Assembly: GCF_003544875.1 (NCBI RefSeq)
Contig: NZ_CP032093.1
Span: forward strand, 310,001 to 374,000
From: Vibrio alfacsensis
GTDB lineage: Bacteria > Pseudomonadota > Gammaproteobacteria > Enterobacterales > Vibrionaceae
DNA: 64,000 nt
Reading direction: 5' to 3'
A program made the translations under genes and the position numbers. Positions 20,641 through 30,691 of the stretch are shown one piece after another. The notes under the pieces are model-generated. The model was not told the DNA's origin, made no database searches, and was given only the letters and a program-made list of their open reading frames with translations. Position 1 is the stretch's first letter. The number at the start of each line of letters is the position of its first letter.

Positions 20641-22041
20641 ATGGCGGAAAATAGAAGTCGCAAACCTTTAGACAGTCAGGTAGACGCAATAAAAGTCCCA
20701 CCTCATTCACTGGAAGCAGAACAGTCAGTGATTGGCGGTCTCTTATTAGACAACGAACGTTGGGACACGGTTGCAGAGCGTGTTGTTAGCAGCGATTTCT
20801 ATAGCCGTCCACACCGTCTGATTTTTGATGGGGTGAAGTCCATTCTCGAAGCGGGCAAGCCTCTCGACTTGATTACTTTATCTGAACACTTAGAGCGGCA
20901 TGAGCGAATCGAAGATGTAGGTGGCTTTGCTTACCTTGCTGATTTAGCTAAGAACACGCCGAGTGCAGCAAACATTAATGCGTACGCTGATATCGTCGCA
21001 GAGCGTGCGATTGTTCGTGGACTTATTGGTGTCGCAAATGAGATTGCTGATGCAGGTTATGATCCTCAGGGGCGTAGCTCAGAAGATTTGATCGACTTAG
21101 CGGAAAGTAAAGTTTTCGCTATTGCCGAATCTCGTACTAGCGAAAATGAAGGCCCGCAGAATGTCGATAACATTCTTGAAAAAACGTTAGAACGTATTGA
21201 GCTGTTATATAAAACACCGCAAGACGGTGTGACAGGTGTTGATACTGGGTTTACTGATCTGAATAAGAAAACCGCGGGTCTGCAAGGTTCTGATTTAGTC
21301 ATCGTTGCGGCTCGTCCCTCGATGGGTAAAACCACATTTGCGATGAACTTGTGTGAAAATGCGGCAATGCAGCAAGAAAAACCGGTACTGATTTTCTCTC
21401 TAGAGATGCCCGCTGAACAGCTAATGATGCGTATGTTGGCCTCTTTATCTCGCGTTGATCAAACTAAGATTCGTACAGGTCAGTTGGACGATGAAGATTG
21501 GGCACGTATTTCTTCTACGATGGGAATCCTCATGCAGAAGAAAAACATGTACATTGATGACAGTTCAGGTCTAACACCGACAGAAGTTCGTTCCCGTGCT
21601 CGTCGAGTGGCTCGTGAACACGGAGGTCTATCGATGATCATGGTCGATTACCTTCAATTGATGCGTGTTCCTGCAATGTCGGATAACCGTACCCTTGAAA
21701 TCGCAGAAATATCTCGCTCACTAAAAGCATTGGCGAAAGAACTTAATGTACCTGTTGTTGCACTATCACAGTTAAACCGTTCACTAGAGCAACGTGCAGA
21801 TAAGCGCCCTGTTAACTCGGACTTGCGTGAATCGGGTTCCATTGAGCAGGATGCTGACTTGATCATGTTCATTTACCGTGACGAGGTTTATCACCCTGAT
21901 AGCCCATATAAAGGCACGGCAGAAATTATTCTTGGTAAACAGCGTAATGGCCCAATTGGCTCTGTTCGCTTAACGTTCCAAGGTCAACACTCTCGCTTTG
22001 ATAATTACGCGGGACCAGCATTTGATATCGATGATGAGTAA
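20641..22041 (+). CDS. dnaB: Replicative DNA helicase DnaB
   Basis: Hexameric 5'-3' helicase of the replication fork. The N-terminal primase-binding domain ([19 protein letters not shown]) is followed by the RecA-like motor with Walker [10 protein letters not shown], Walker B-like [10 protein letters not shown] and LSQLNRSLE. 466 residues. It is followed closely by alr (14 bp gap), the arrangement known in vibrios and E. coli. Confidence 0.98.
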   Translation: MAENRSRKPLDSQVDAIKVPPHSLEAEQSVIGGLLLDNERWDTVAERVVSSDFYSRPHRLIFDGVKSILEAGKPLDLITLSEHLERHERIEDVGGFAYLADLAKNTPSAANINAYADIVAERAIVRGLIGVANEIADAGYDPQGRSSEDLIDLAESKVFAIAESRTSENEGPQNVDNILEKTLERIELLYKTPQDGVTGVDTGFTDLNKKTAGLQGSDLVIVAARPSMGKTTFAMNLCENAAMQQEKPVLIFSLEMPAEQLMMRMLASLSRVDQTKIRTGQLDDEDWARISSTMGILMQKKNMYIDDSSGLTPTEVRSRARRVAREHGGLSMIMVDYLQLMRVPAMSDNRTLEIAEISRSLKALAKELNVPVVALSQLNRSLEQRADKRPVNSDLRESGSIEQDADLIMFIYRDEVYHPDSPYKGTAEIILGKQRNGPIGSVRLTFQGQHSRFDNYAGPAFDIDDE

Positions 22042-22054
22042 TGTAATGAGCTAC

Positions 22055-23131
22055 ATGAAAGCGGCGAAGGCATGCATTGACTTGTCAGCATTGCAACACA
22101 ACTTACAACGTGTAAAACAACAAGCGCCAACAAGCAAAGTTATGGCGGTAGTGAAAGCGAATGGTTATGGACACGGTTTACGTCATGTTGCTAAGAATGC
22201 TACTCACGCTGATGCTTTTGGCGTTGCTCGTATTGAAGAGGCGCTTCAATTACGAGCATGTGGTGTCGTAAAACCCATTCTTCTATTAGAGGGGTTCTAC
22301 TCGCAAGGCGATCTTCCCGTGCTTGTCACCAATAACATTCAAACCGTGATTCATTGTGAAGAGCAACTGGAAGCTCTCGAGCAAGCGGAGCTTGAAACGC
22401 CTGTTGTTGTTTGGCTGAAAATCGACAGTGGAATGCATCGACTAGGCGTTCGTCCTGAACAATATGAGGAATTTATCTCTCGCTTAAAAGAGTGCTCGAA
22501 TGTCGCAAAACCACTTCGCTATATGAGCCATTTTGGCTGTGCAGATGAACTCGATAGTAACATTACTCTGGAACAACTAGAGTTATTTATGACGTTGACT
22601 TCAGGATGTCAAGGGGAGCGCTCTTTGGCGGCTTCTGCCGGTATGCTTGCATGGCCGCAAAGTCATTTGGATTGGGTTCGTCCTGGTATCATCATGTATG
22701 GGGTGTCTCCATTTAGTGACAAAACCGCGCAAGACATGGGGTACCAACCTGTTATGACGCTCAAATCGCATCTGATTGCGGTACGTGATGTGAAGAAAGG
22801 CGAGAGTGTCGGTTATGGCGGTATGTGGACCAGTGAGCGTGACACTAAAGTGGGCGTTATTGCGGTAGGCTACGGTGATGGCTATCCACGCACGGCACCT
22901 AACGGTACGCCTGTTCTCGTTAACGGTCGTAAAGTGCCGATCGCTGGCCGCGTCTCTATGGATATGTTGACGGTGGATTTAGGGCCAGATGCCACCGATA
23001 AAGTCAGTGACGAAGCAATTTTATGGGGTAAAGACTTGCCAGTGGAAGAAGTCGCAAGCCATATTGGTACCATTGCTTACGAACTGGTGACGAAATTAAC
23101 TTCTCGCGTTGAAATGGAATATTCAAAGTAA
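22055..23131 (+). CDS. alr: Alanine racemase
   Basis: PLP enzyme that makes D-alanine for peptidoglycan. The PLP-binding lysine lies in [11 protein letters not shown], and the catalytic-Tyr region is [14 protein letters not shown] prefer ATG 22055 ([13 protein letters not shown]), giving the usual 358 residues; ATG 22046 three codons earlier is possible, and the longer frame to 21998 overlaps dnaB. About 14 bp after dnaB and 3 bp before the next gene, so probably co-transcribed. Confidence 0.95.
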   Translation: MKAAKACIDLSALQHNLQRVKQQAPTSKVMAVVKANGYGHGLRHVAKNATHADAFGVARIEEALQLRACGVVKPILLLEGFYSQGDLPVLVTNNIQTVIHCEEQLEALEQAELETPVVVWLKIDSGMHRLGVRPEQYEEFISRLKECSNVAKPLRYMSHFGCADELDSNITLEQLELFMTLTSGCQGERSLAASAGMLAWPQSHLDWVRPGIIMYGVSPFSDKTAQDMGYQPVMTLKSHLIAVRDVKKGESVGYGGMWTSERDTKVGVIAVGYGDGYPRTAPNGTPVLVNGRKVPIAGRVSMDMLTVDLGPDATDKVSDEAILWGKDLPVEEVASHIGTIAYELVTKLTSRVEMEYSK

Positions 23132-23134
23132 CTC

Positions 23135-24331
23135 ATGAAGAAAAGATTACTTTCTGTGCTGGCATTTAGTGCCAGCCTTTTTTTATCTTCGCCAGTTATC
23201 GCAAAAGAGAAAGACTCCGCATTTGTACCGTTCTATTTCAGTACTGAAACACTGGGTAGCACTGTCGGTATTGCTGGTGTCGCAAAGGGAGTAGGGCAAC
23301 CTCAAGCAGCACTGTTTGGCATGGGACTCTATTCTGAAAAAGACAGTTACGTCGGTTTTCTTTCTGCATTCAATTATGCGTTGTCTTCGAATTTATTGGT
23401 TAGCGCGCAGATGTACCAAGCACGCTATAACGATAACCCCTATTATTTGGGGGTCCAAGGTTCCAATGACTCTTTCACCGATGACAAAACCATTACTAAT
23501 GGGGATGAAGAAAACTATCAGTTAGAGTTTAAATACTTACTTGATTGGGGCAACGTACGTGAACATGGGTTACTTGGTGCATTCCAACCGATTCGCGATG
23601 TGAGTTTTGCTTCTCCAGTTGAATCGGGTGTTAGCTCCATTATCTTCACGCCATTTTACTCTTCTCGTGAGTTGGATATTTATAATGACAAAAAAGAAGA
23701 GGCCACAGGCTTTCGCCTGACGTTTGATTGGGATAACCGAGACAGTGTGCGTAACACCACACGTGGTTCCCATACCTCATTTGACCTAACGACGGGGGCA
23801 GAAAGCTTACAGCCGGAAGATTTATGGCTGAAGTGGGAATTCCAAAACAGTCAGTACTACTCGTTAGGGCCATTAGGTGATTGGTTTGATCAGCAAGTAT
23901 TGGCGTTTGATTTTTATACGGCTGATACACCGACATGGAATCAGTGTGATGGTGCTGTGTGCAGCCGCCCACCAGAGCAAGAGCAAGTTCGCTTAGGTGG
24001 TTTATATCGGTTACGTGGTTATACCGCAGGTCGTTATCATGGGCGTAGCGCGATTCACTATTCCGCGGAATACCGTGTATTACCAGATTGGCAACCGCTA
24101 GATGATATTCCTCTTATTAATTACTATGACTTGCCTTGGTGGCAGTGGGTTGCATTTGTAGAGGTTGGCCGAGTTGCTGACGATTACGATTTAAAAACGC
24201 TACATGAAGACATGAAGTGGAATATCGGTGGTGCAGTACGTTTCCAAGTCGAGGGAATTGTGGTTCGAGCTGAAATGGCAAAAGGGGCTGATGAAGGTCT
24301 TTTTAGAGTGATGATTAATCAACCCTTTTAA
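23135..24331 (+). CDS. Barrel-only D15/BamA-TamA-like outer-membrane protein
   Basis: 398 residues. A signal peptide ends at VIA-KEK. The mature part goes straight into beta-strands, with no room for POTRA domains. Near residue 290 is LGGLYRLRGYTAGRY, which resembles the (V/L)RG(F/Y) loop motif of the Omp85/D15 barrel, followed by HYSAEYR. The C-terminus MINQPF ends in the aromatic barrel-assembly signal. A single WNQCDGAVCS pair may form a surface disulfide. It starts 3 bp after alr, so it is probably co-transcribed. Function unknown; it may be an outer-membrane channel or export barrel. Confidence 0.75.
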   Translation: MKKRLLSVLAFSASLFLSSPVIAKEKDSAFVPFYFSTETLGSTVGIAGVAKGVGQPQAALFGMGLYSEKDSYVGFLSAFNYALSSNLLVSAQMYQARYNDNPYYLGVQGSNDSFTDDKTITNGDEENYQLEFKYLLDWGNVREHGLLGAFQPIRDVSFASPVESGVSSIIFTPFYSSRELDIYNDKKEEATGFRLTFDWDNRDSVRNTTRGSHTSFDLTTGAESLQPEDLWLKWEFQNSQYYSLGPLGDWFDQQVLAFDFYTADTPTWNQCDGAVCSRPPEQEQVRLGGLYRLRGYTAGRYHGRSAIHYSAEYRVLPDWQPLDDIPLINYYDLPWWQWVAFVEVGRVADDYDLKTLHEDMKWNIGGAVRFQVEGIVVRAEMAKGADEGLFRVMINQPF

Positions 24332-24384
24332 TTGAATATGATGACGAGAGGCTAACGAAGAGGTTGGCCTTTTGTTTATTTGCC

Positions 24385-24804
24385 TTACTCTCCATTAATG
24401 GTGCAGACAATGCGGCGACTACCGGCTTCGTCTCGATGTTCGCCTAAGTAAATTCCTTGCCATGTACCTAAAGCTAATTGGCCGTTTTGGATAGGAATCG
24501 TCACACTATTACCAAGCAACGATGCTTTAATATGTGCGGGCATATCATCATCGCCTTCATAAGTGTGTTGATAGTATGGTGCTCGTTCAGGCACAAATTT
24601 ATTAAAATGGGCTTCCATATCCATGCGAACAGTCGGATCGGCATTTTCATTTAAGGTCAAACTGGCAGAAGTATGCTGAATGAATAGATGTAACAAACCT
24701 ACTGAGAGTGATTGGATTTGAGGTAATTGTTGTTCAATTTCATCAGTGATGAGATGAAAGCCTCGGCTACGCGTTTTTAATTGCAGTGTTTTTTGTGCCC
24801 ACAT
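24385..24804 (-). CDS. yjbQ: YjbQ/UPF0047 family protein
   Basis: 139 residues. It carries the UPF0047 signature [17 protein letters not shown] with the conserved histidine, and a C-terminal [14 protein letters not shown]. coli YjbQ has weak thiamine-phosphate synthase activity, but its physiological role is uncertain. ATG 24804 (MWAQKTLQ) follows AAAGGA. It is convergent with the D15 protein gene. Confidence 0.92.
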   Translation of the reverse strand: MWAQKTLQLKTRSRGFHLITDEIEQQLPQIQSLSVGLLHLFIQHTSASLTLNENADPTVRMDMEAHFNKFVPERAPYYQHTYEGDDDMPAHIKASLLGNSVTIPIQNGQLALGTWQGIYLGEHRDEAGSRRIVCTINGE

Positions 24805-25104
24805 ATGTATTCCTTTGGAAAAATTTGGTTTGGCGTCTATCCTAATCCAGTTAGAGCCAGTCATTACTAAATGATATTACCCTTACATCATGATTGAATT
24901 GTTTAAATTCGAAACAGGGAACGTGACCTAACTCAATGTGAGTGCAATGGCACTCCGTCATAATTGATGACTGAAAAACTACAAAGACTTGTTTTGTGGC
25001 AATTTGCCCAAACATCTATTTTATACTTTTTGCTAAATCGGGGATTCCACAGTTTTCGCTAGACTGTAAGGAATGGAACCTACTGTAACATCGGGATAAT
25101 GACC

Positions 25105-26757
25105 ATGTTGAAAAATATCAATCCAACGCAAACACAAGCCTGGAAAGCGTTAACTGCGCATTTCGAATCAGCACAAGATATGGACCTGAAAGAGCTATTT
25201 GCTCAAGACGCTGCACGTTTTGATAAATACTCTACTCATTTCGGTTCAGACATCCTAGTCGATTACTCAAAGAACCTAATCAATGAGGAAACGCTAAAGC
25301 ATTTGTTTGAACTTGCTAATGAGACTGAGCTTAAGTCAGCAATTGAAGCGATGTTCAGTGGTGAAGCGATCAACAAAACGGAAGATCGCGCTGTTCTTCA
25401 CACAGCACTACGTAACCGTTCGAACAAGCCTGTAATGGCTGGCGGCGAAGATGTAATGCCTGCGGTAAACGCGGTTCTTGAAAAAATTAAATCATTCACT
25501 GAACGCGTAATTGGTGGTGAGTGGAAAGGTTACACAGGTAAAGCAATCACAGATATCGTCAACATCGGTATCGGCGGTTCTGACCTTGGTCCTTACATGG
25601 TGACAGAAGCACTCGCGCCATATAAAAACCACCTAAACCTACACTTCGTTTCTAACGTTGATGGTACTCACATCGTTGAGACGTTGAAGAAAGTCGACCC
25701 AGAGACAACGCTATTCTTGATTGCGTCTAAGACGTTCACGACTCAAGAAACCATGACTAACGCGCACTCTGCACGTGATTGGTTCTTAGCAACAGCAGGT
25801 GATCAAGCACACGTTGCTAAGCACTTCGCAGCGCTTTCTACTAACGCTCCTGCGGTATCTGAGTTTGGTATCGACACAGACAATATGTTTGAGTTCTGGG
25901 ACTGGGTTGGTGGTCGTTACTCACTATGGTCTGCAATCGGTCTGTCAATTGCACTAGCTGTAGGTTACGACAATTTCATCGAGCTTCTAGACGGTGCTCA
26001 CGAAATGGATAACCACTTCGTGTCGACAGATCTAGAAAGCAACATCCCTGTGATTCTTGCTCTGATTGGTATTTGGTACAACAACTTCCACGGCGCTGAG
26101 TCTGAAGCAATCCTACCTTACGATCAGTACATGCACCGTTTCGCGGCGTATTTCCAGCAAGGTAACATGGAATCTAACGGTAAGTACGTTGACCGTGAAG
26201 GTAACGCAGTGACTTACCAAACTGGCCCTATCATCTGGGGTGAACCAGGTACTAACGGTCAGCACGCGTTCTACCAGCTGATTCACCAAGGCACTAAGCT
26301 GATCCCATGTGACTTCATTGCACCAGCAATCAGCCACAACCCAGCAAGCGACCACCACCAAAAACTGATGTCTAACTTCTTTGCACAAACAGAAGCATTG
26401 GCATTTGGTAAGTCTACAGAAACAGTGCAAGCGGAATTTGCGAAAGCAGGTAAGAGCGAAGAAGAAATGGCGTCCCTAGTACCATTCAAAGTATTTGAAG
26501 GTAACCGCCCAACGAACTCTATCCTAGTTAAGCAAATCACACCTCGCACGCTAGGTAATCTGATCGCAATGTACGAACACAAGATCTTCGTTCAAGGTGT
26601 TATCTGGAATATCTTCAGTTTCGACCAATGGGGTGTTGAGTTAGGTAAACAACTAGCGAATCAAATCCTACCTGAGCTAGCTGATGAGTCTGAAATCAAC
26701 TCACACGATAGCTCGACAAACGGTCTAATCAATGCATTTAAAGCGTTCAAGGCTTAA
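25105..26757 (+). CDS. pgi: Glucose-6-phosphate isomerase
   Basis: Interconverts glucose-6-phosphate and fructose-6-phosphate. Signatures: [24 protein letters not shown], the active-site Glu in QGNMESNGK, and [12 protein letters not shown] near the end. ATG 25105 (MLKNINPT) fits the GGGA spacing and gives 550 residues; ATG 25099 is two codons earlier. Codon bias is strong, suggesting high expression. Single-gene unit with a terminator. Confidence 0.98.
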   Translation: MLKNINPTQTQAWKALTAHFESAQDMDLKELFAQDAARFDKYSTHFGSDILVDYSKNLINEETLKHLFELANETELKSAIEAMFSGEAINKTEDRAVLHTALRNRSNKPVMAGGEDVMPAVNAVLEKIKSFTERVIGGEWKGYTGKAITDIVNIGIGGSDLGPYMVTEALAPYKNHLNLHFVSNVDGTHIVETLKKVDPETTLFLIASKTFTTQETMTNAHSARDWFLATAGDQAHVAKHFAALSTNAPAVSEFGIDTDNMFEFWDWVGGRYSLWSAIGLSIALAVGYDNFIELLDGAHEMDNHFVSTDLESNIPVILALIGIWYNNFHGAESEAILPYDQYMHRFAAYFQQGNMESNGKYVDREGNAVTYQTGPIIWGEPGTNGQHAFYQLIHQGTKLIPCDFIAPAISHNPASDHHQKLMSNFFAQTEALAFGKSTETVQAEFAKAGKSEEEMASLVPFKVFEGNRPTNSILVKQITPRTLGNLIAMYEHKIFVQGVIWNIFSFDQWGVELGKQLANQILPELADESEINSHDSSTNGLINAFKAFKA

Positions 26758-26774
26758 TGTCTGAATAGAAGAAG

Positions 26775-26803
26775 AAAAGGTCAGCAAGCGCTGACCTTTT
26801 TTA
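26775..26803 (+). terminator. Intrinsic terminator after pgi
   Basis: AAAAGGTCAGC pairs with GCTGACCTTTT around AAGC, followed by T-rich sequence. Confidence 0.9.
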
Positions 26804-26820
26804 TTGCCTGAGGCAAAAAC

Positions 26821-26852
26821 AAAATAGGTTGGCACTGACCAACCTATTTTTT
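26821..26852. terminator. Bidirectional terminator between pgi and cheX
   Basis: AAAATAGGTTGG pairs with CCAACCTATTTT around CACTGA, with T-rich tails on both strands. It can end the leftward zur-cheX transcript. Confidence 0.85.
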
Positions 26853-26857
26853 CTCAT

Positions 26858-27319
26858 TTACTCGAAGCAAATCTCGATGAATGCATTTCCCCATTGTGAA
26901 GAGAAAGGCATGATGATGATTGAGCCTTCACACTTGTGGCGAATAGTGTGACCTTTACCTGATACGACGATAGGTGTTGCCATATCAAAATCAAAACCGC
27001 TCTCTGCTAGAATGCGCTTCGCCCCACCTGTAACCATGTTCGTGATCTCGCCAACCATATCGGTGACTTCTTCATTCACACCGTTAGGGCGTTCACCAAG
27101 CATGTTTTGCATGATTTCTAGTGCTAGCGCTTCATCAAAGGTAATTGACATTGAGCCACGTGTTTGTTGGCCAACCATACCAATAAGTCCAGAAACGTCC
27201 CCTCGTGCGATCTCATCTTTCTTGATTCGCGGTTTTTGTGGCTTCAACTCAAGTGAAGCCATGGTTTTTAGCACATTCATGAGAGAAGCTAAAAACGGGT
27301 TTACAAATTCAGCGCGCAT
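26858..27319 (-). CDS. CheX-like chemotaxis phosphatase
   Basis: 153 residues of the CheC/CheX/FliY type. It has one ExxN catalytic pair (E91, N94 in VGEITNMVTGGAK), as in CheX. The family dephosphorylates CheY-P; here a different response regulator could be the partner. It starts 9 bp after the zur stop codon, so it is in the same transcript as zur. No chemotaxis gene lies nearby. Confidence 0.85.
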   Translation of the reverse strand: MRAEFVNPFLASLMNVLKTMASLELKPQKPRIKKDEIARGDVSGLIGMVGQQTRGSMSITFDEALALEIMQNMLGERPNGVNEEVTDMVGEITNMVTGGAKRILAESGFDFDMATPIVVSGKGHTIRHKCEGSIIIMPFSSQWGNAFIEICFE

Positions 27320-27328
27320 AACGTTCTT

Positions 27329-27793
27329 CTATCTTTCTTTTTTCATCTCCGAGGAACAAGTTTGGCATTCACCATGGGTTTCAATAACGTGATTCGTCAA
27401 TTTGAAACCGTGTTTCTCGGCGTTATTGGCTAATAAGGATATCAGCGTCTCGTCTTCAAGTTCAACGACATCACCACATTTATCGCAAATTAGTAGTTGA
27501 AAAAAGTGCTGTTGAGTATTGAATGAGCAGCAAGTAATAAAGCTATTGGTTGATTCTACTCGATGAATAAAGCCCTGTTCGAGAAGAAAGTCTAATGCTC
27601 GGTATACTGTTGGTGGTTTTGCTTGTGGCTCACTTTGTTTCAGTAGATCCAATAGCTCATACGCACTCGATGCGCGGCGATTTGAACAAATTAGCTCAAA
27701 CACGCGTCGGCGTTGCGGAGTTAATCTTACTCCACGCTGTGCGCAGATACGTTCAATTTGTTCAATGATTGTTGGGTCCAAACCTTTCACCAT
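27329..27793 (-). CDS. zur: Zinc uptake regulator Zur (Fur family)
   Basis: 154-residue Fur-family repressor. N-terminal winged helix (LTPQRRRVFELICS, PPTVYRALDFLLEQGFIHR) and C-terminal dimerisation domain with two CxxC pairs, CDKC and CQTC, that form the structural zinc site as in Zur. It represses zinc-uptake genes when zinc is present. It heads a two-gene unit with cheX. It lies divergent from dusA with about 280 bp between them, where I see no confirmed gene. Confidence 0.88.
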   Translation of the reverse strand: MVKGLDPTIIEQIERICAQRGVRLTPQRRRVFELICSNRRASSAYELLDLLKQSEPQAKPPTVYRALDFLLEQGFIHRVESTNSFITCCSFNTQQHFFQLLICDKCGDVVELEDETLISLLANNAEKHGFKLTNHVIETHGECQTCSSEMKKER

Positions 27794-28075
27794 AACTATC
27801 GGATATGTTTGTGATAAACCATTTGCAATGGCTATGCCTGCAAAAGAGGCTTATTTTACCTGCTATCTGCACGAAAATCATGAACTAAAGCAAGTGAGGA
27901 TTTAATAGGTAAGTCGCGGCTATCACAGAATGAGACACCTGTGCATAAATACACGCGAGAGTATGTGAATTCACAATGCTCGCATCCGCTGCACAGTGAG
28001 TATACAATACCCGACTTAATTTTTTGAGCGTCTTGTCGCGCTCTATCTTGGTAACGTAAAACGGGTGTTTTAATC

Positions 28076-29056
28076 ATGACTCATTCTTGCAGGCTCTCTG
28101 TTGCACCAATGCTGGATTGGACTGATCGTCATTGTCGCTACTTCCATCGCTTGATGACCAAGGAAACCTTGTTGTACACCGAAATGGTGACGACTGGTGC
28201 GATCATTCATGGAAAAGGAGATTTTCTTGCTTATAACGAAGAAGAGCATCCGTTAGCACTACAACTTGGTGGTTCCAACCCAGTTGATTTGGCTAAGTGT
28301 GCTAAGTTAGCTCAAGATCGTGGTTATGATGAGATCAACTTAAACGTAGGTTGCCCATCTGATCGTGTTCAAAATGGTCGCTTTGGTGCATGTCTAATGG
28401 GCGAGCCACAATTGGTGGCTGACTGTGTGGCTGCGATGAAAGATGTCGTTGATGTACCGGTAACAGTAAAAACGCGTATTGGTATCGATCATCAAGACTC
28501 TTACGAATTTCTGACGGACTTTATCTCAATTGTGTCTGAGAAAGGTGGTTGTGAGCAGTTTACTATCCATGCGCGAAAAGCATGGCTAAGTGGTCTGAGC
28601 CCGAAAGAGAATCGTGAAATTCCACCACTGGATTACCCACGCGCTTACCAATTAAAAAAAGACTTTTCGCACCTGACTATCGCTGTTAATGGGGGCGTAA
28701 AATCGCTAGAAGAAGCAAAAGAGCACTTATTGCATCTTGATGGTGTAATGATTGGTCGTGAAGCCTACCAAAGCCCGTATTTATTAGCGTCAGTGGACCA
28801 AGAGTTGTTTGGTTCTAGCGCTCCTGTGAAAAAACGCAGTGAAATCGTTGAAGAGATGTACCCATACATTGAAGCGCAGTTAGCAAAAGGTGCCTACATT
28901 GGCCACATTACGCGCCATATGTTAGGACTATTCCAAAACATGCCAGGTGCACGTCAATGGCGCCGTCATATTAGTGAAAATGCGCATAAGCCGGGTTCTG
29001 GTCTGGAAGTGTTGCAAGACGCATTAGCGAAGATTCCAAAAGAACTAAATGTGTAA
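28076..29056 (+). CDS. dusA: tRNA-dihydrouridine synthase A
   Basis: Flavin enzyme that reduces uridine to dihydrouridine at positions 20/20a of tRNA. Landmarks: the N-terminal [27 protein letters not shown] with the catalytic Cys, and TVKTRIGID. 326 residues. The ATG has only a weak ribosome site. It is followed by pspG, the same pairing as in E. coli. Confidence 0.96.
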   Translation: MTHSCRLSVAPMLDWTDRHCRYFHRLMTKETLLYTEMVTTGAIIHGKGDFLAYNEEEHPLALQLGGSNPVDLAKCAKLAQDRGYDEINLNVGCPSDRVQNGRFGACLMGEPQLVADCVAAMKDVVDVPVTVKTRIGIDHQDSYEFLTDFISIVSEKGGCEQFTIHARKAWLSGLSPKENREIPPLDYPRAYQLKKDFSHLTIAVNGGVKSLEEAKEHLLHLDGVMIGREAYQSPYLLASVDQELFGSSAPVKKRSEIVEEMYPYIEAQLAKGAYIGHITRHMLGLFQNMPGARQWRRHISENAHKPGSGLEVLQDALAKIPKELNV

Positions 29057-29096
29057 ATTTCACCATGGGTTGGTAAAAAATACCAACCTATAAATG

Positions 29097-29136
29097 ATAA
29101 AGCCAGACTGTAGAAATGCATCTGGCTTTATTTTTA
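29097..29136 (+). terminator. Intrinsic terminator after dusA
   Basis: ATAAAGCCAGA pairs with TCTGGCTTTAT around a 13-base loop, then a T-rich tail. Confidence 0.85.
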
Positions 29137-29171
29137 TCTGTAAATCATGGCTTTAAGGTGTTTTTTACAAG

Positions 29172-29188
29172 TTGGTACAGAATCTGCT
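29172..29188 (+). promoter_or_regulatory. Sigma-54 promoter of pspG
   Basis: TTGGTACAGAATCTGCT matches the -24/-12 consensus TGGCAC-N5-TTGC: GG at 29174-29175 and GC at 29186-29187 are separated by exactly 10 bp. It lies 32 bp before the pspG start. PspF and sigma-54 control is known for this gene family. Confidence 0.75.
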
Positions 29189-29219
29189 CTAGTTATATTA
29201 AAACAAAGGAGAAGTGATT

Positions 29220-29435
29220 ATGTTGGAGCTTATCTTTATATTAGTCTTTGCCGCGACCTTACTTGTTACAGGTATCACAATGATGACCGTATTTGCCGCA
29301 ACAGGTATTGCATTAGTTGTGATGTTTTTACTTGGTATGGTGGGCGCTGTTTTGAAATTGCTACCATGGCTGATTGTGATTGCACTGGGTATTTGGTTTT
29401 TTAAGAACTGTGTTGGTCAGCCTCGTTATAAGTGA
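29220..29435 (+). CDS. pspG: Phage shock protein G
   Basis: 71-residue inner-membrane protein, nearly all hydrophobic (about two or three spans), ending in a short polar tail (NCVGQPRYK). It starts MLELIFILVFAATLLVTGI, and the KLLPWLIVIALGIWF stretch matches E. coli PspG. Member of the envelope-stress (Psp) response. ATG 29220 is 8 bp after AAAGGAG. It sits between dusA and an outer-membrane protein gene and has its own sigma-54 promoter. Confidence 0.88.
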   Translation: MLELIFILVFAATLLVTGITMMTVFAATGIALVVMFLLGMVGAVLKLLPWLIVIALGIWFFKNCVGQPRYK

Positions 29436-29534
29436 CGGATTGTAGAGATTTAGTTGATTGAGGGCTGTAAGAGTATGGTAGTATTTCTTGCATGCCCTTA
29501 ATGTTGAAATTAGCTATCTCGGAGTAAACACCAC

Positions 29535-30197
29535 ATGACAAATAAAGCGACATTCGCTTTAGCGACACTATCTTTGGCGGCGTCTTTTTCTGTTTTTGCG
29601 CAAGAGTCTTCTTTTAAGACGACGGTTGGTGCGGAAGTTTGGGCTGCGGACACCAAAGTTAATGAAGTAAGAAGAGATAGCAGTACGTCAGGGTCATATT
29701 ATGTGGCGGTTGAGCATGATGTAAAATACGTACCAAATGCGCGTCTTCGTTACTCCAGTATTGATGCTGATTACATGGGCTTTGATAAGCTAGATCTCAC
29801 TCTTTACTATCAAATTCTTGAGCACGACCTTTTACATTTCGATGCGGGTCTAACTTTTAGTAATTTGAGTGATACAAAGTACATTGATGCAGGAACGAAT
29901 GCCCGTACGGAAGAATTCGATGAGTTGATTTGGGCTTGGTACGGCTATGCTGAAATCACGGTTCCAAAGACCAATTTCGATGTGATTGGTGAAATGAACT
30001 TTGGTGATAATAAAGGCATCAAGAGTACAGACCTAATGGCAGGTGTTCAGTATCGTATTCCTTTTCAAGAATCTCAGCTAGCGCTGCGAGCAGGCTATCG
30101 AGTGATTGATCTTGAATCAGAAGTTTTTCTCTCTGATTTAGGCAAAGAGTTTATTTTTGCTAACGGCTTCTTTGCTACGGCAGAATTCTCTTTCTAA
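29535..30197 (+). CDS. Outer-membrane beta-barrel protein (TIGR04219 type)
   Basis: 220 residues with signal peptide (LATLSLAASFSVFA-QES). Alternating-polarity strands and the terminal ATAEFSF indicate a small outer-membrane barrel. The sequence resembles the TIGR04219 family of vibrios and shewanellae, whose function is not known. It has its own terminator. No partner gene is evident. Confidence 0.75.
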   Translation: MTNKATFALATLSLAASFSVFAQESSFKTTVGAEVWAADTKVNEVRRDSSTSGSYYVAVEHDVKYVPNARLRYSSIDADYMGFDKLDLTLYYQILEHDLLHFDAGLTFSNLSDTKYIDAGTNARTEEFDELIWAWYGYAEITVPKTNFDVIGEMNFGDNKGIKSTDLMAGVQYRIPFQESQLALRAGYRVIDLESEVFLSDLGKEFIFANGFFATAEFSF

Positions 30198-30221
30198 GTA
30201 AGACCGTGAAACACTATTTTT

Positions 30222-30252
30222 AAAACGTCGCTTTATAAGCGGCGTTTTTTTA
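30222..30252 (+). terminator. Intrinsic terminator after the barrel protein
   Basis: AAAACG.CGC pairs with GCG.CGTTTT around an AT-rich loop, then a T-run. Confidence 0.8.
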
Positions 30253-30346
30253 TACCACTTCATTATATCCATTCGAAATTCATCCCTAATGCAGGAGAGT
30301 TGGGCCATGCTTATGAAAAGTGAGAAGCAGGGAGCAGGGCCTAACG

Positions 30347-30577
30347 ATGACCATCAATGAATTAAGACATCTGTTTCGTGAAAAGCAGCTTGTAGAAGCC
30401 ATTATCGAACCGTCGATACAAGAAGGGGGGTGGGTTGTAGAGTTTCGTCACGCCCATGGTGGTTTTGTTTTTTTAACCGATACACACGGAGAAGAGTGTC
30501 TGTACGATGATCTCGATACGGCATCGAAGTCAGCGATGGCTGTCGGTTTTCAGCAAGTTCGTATTGAAGACCGATAA
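30347..30577 (+). CDS. Conserved-looking small cytoplasmic protein, function unknown
   Basis: 76 residues from ATG 30347 (MTINELRHLF), with AGGG 7 bp upstream. The sequence is mixed alpha/beta, with a GGWVVEFRHAHGG core, a VFLTDTHGEECLYDDLD strand-turn and an acidic end. No signal peptide or membrane segment. I recall similar small proteins next to cysJ in other vibrios but know no function. An ATG upstream at 30308 and an earlier alternative start at 30320 are less likely. It precedes cysJ by about 115 bp. Confidence 0.6.
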   Translation: MTINELRHLFREKQLVEAIIEPSIQEGGWVVEFRHAHGGFVFLTDTHGEECLYDDLDTASKSAMAVGFQQVRIEDR

Positions 30578-30691
30578 GTGTTTATCAAGTTTATACTTCC
30601 AAAAAGTTATAAAACATTCACTTCTATTCTTTCTTGTTATTAAGGAGAGTGGTTAATCTATCGTCACGCAATGAATAGGGATGTCGTGACA

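Noticed and set aside
27856..28077. A 73-codon frame on the minus strand with a Cys cluster (CSGCEHC), between zur and dusA
   Set aside because: Its start overlaps the dusA start on the opposite strand and has no ribosome site. I recognise no family, so it is not called without conservation evidence.
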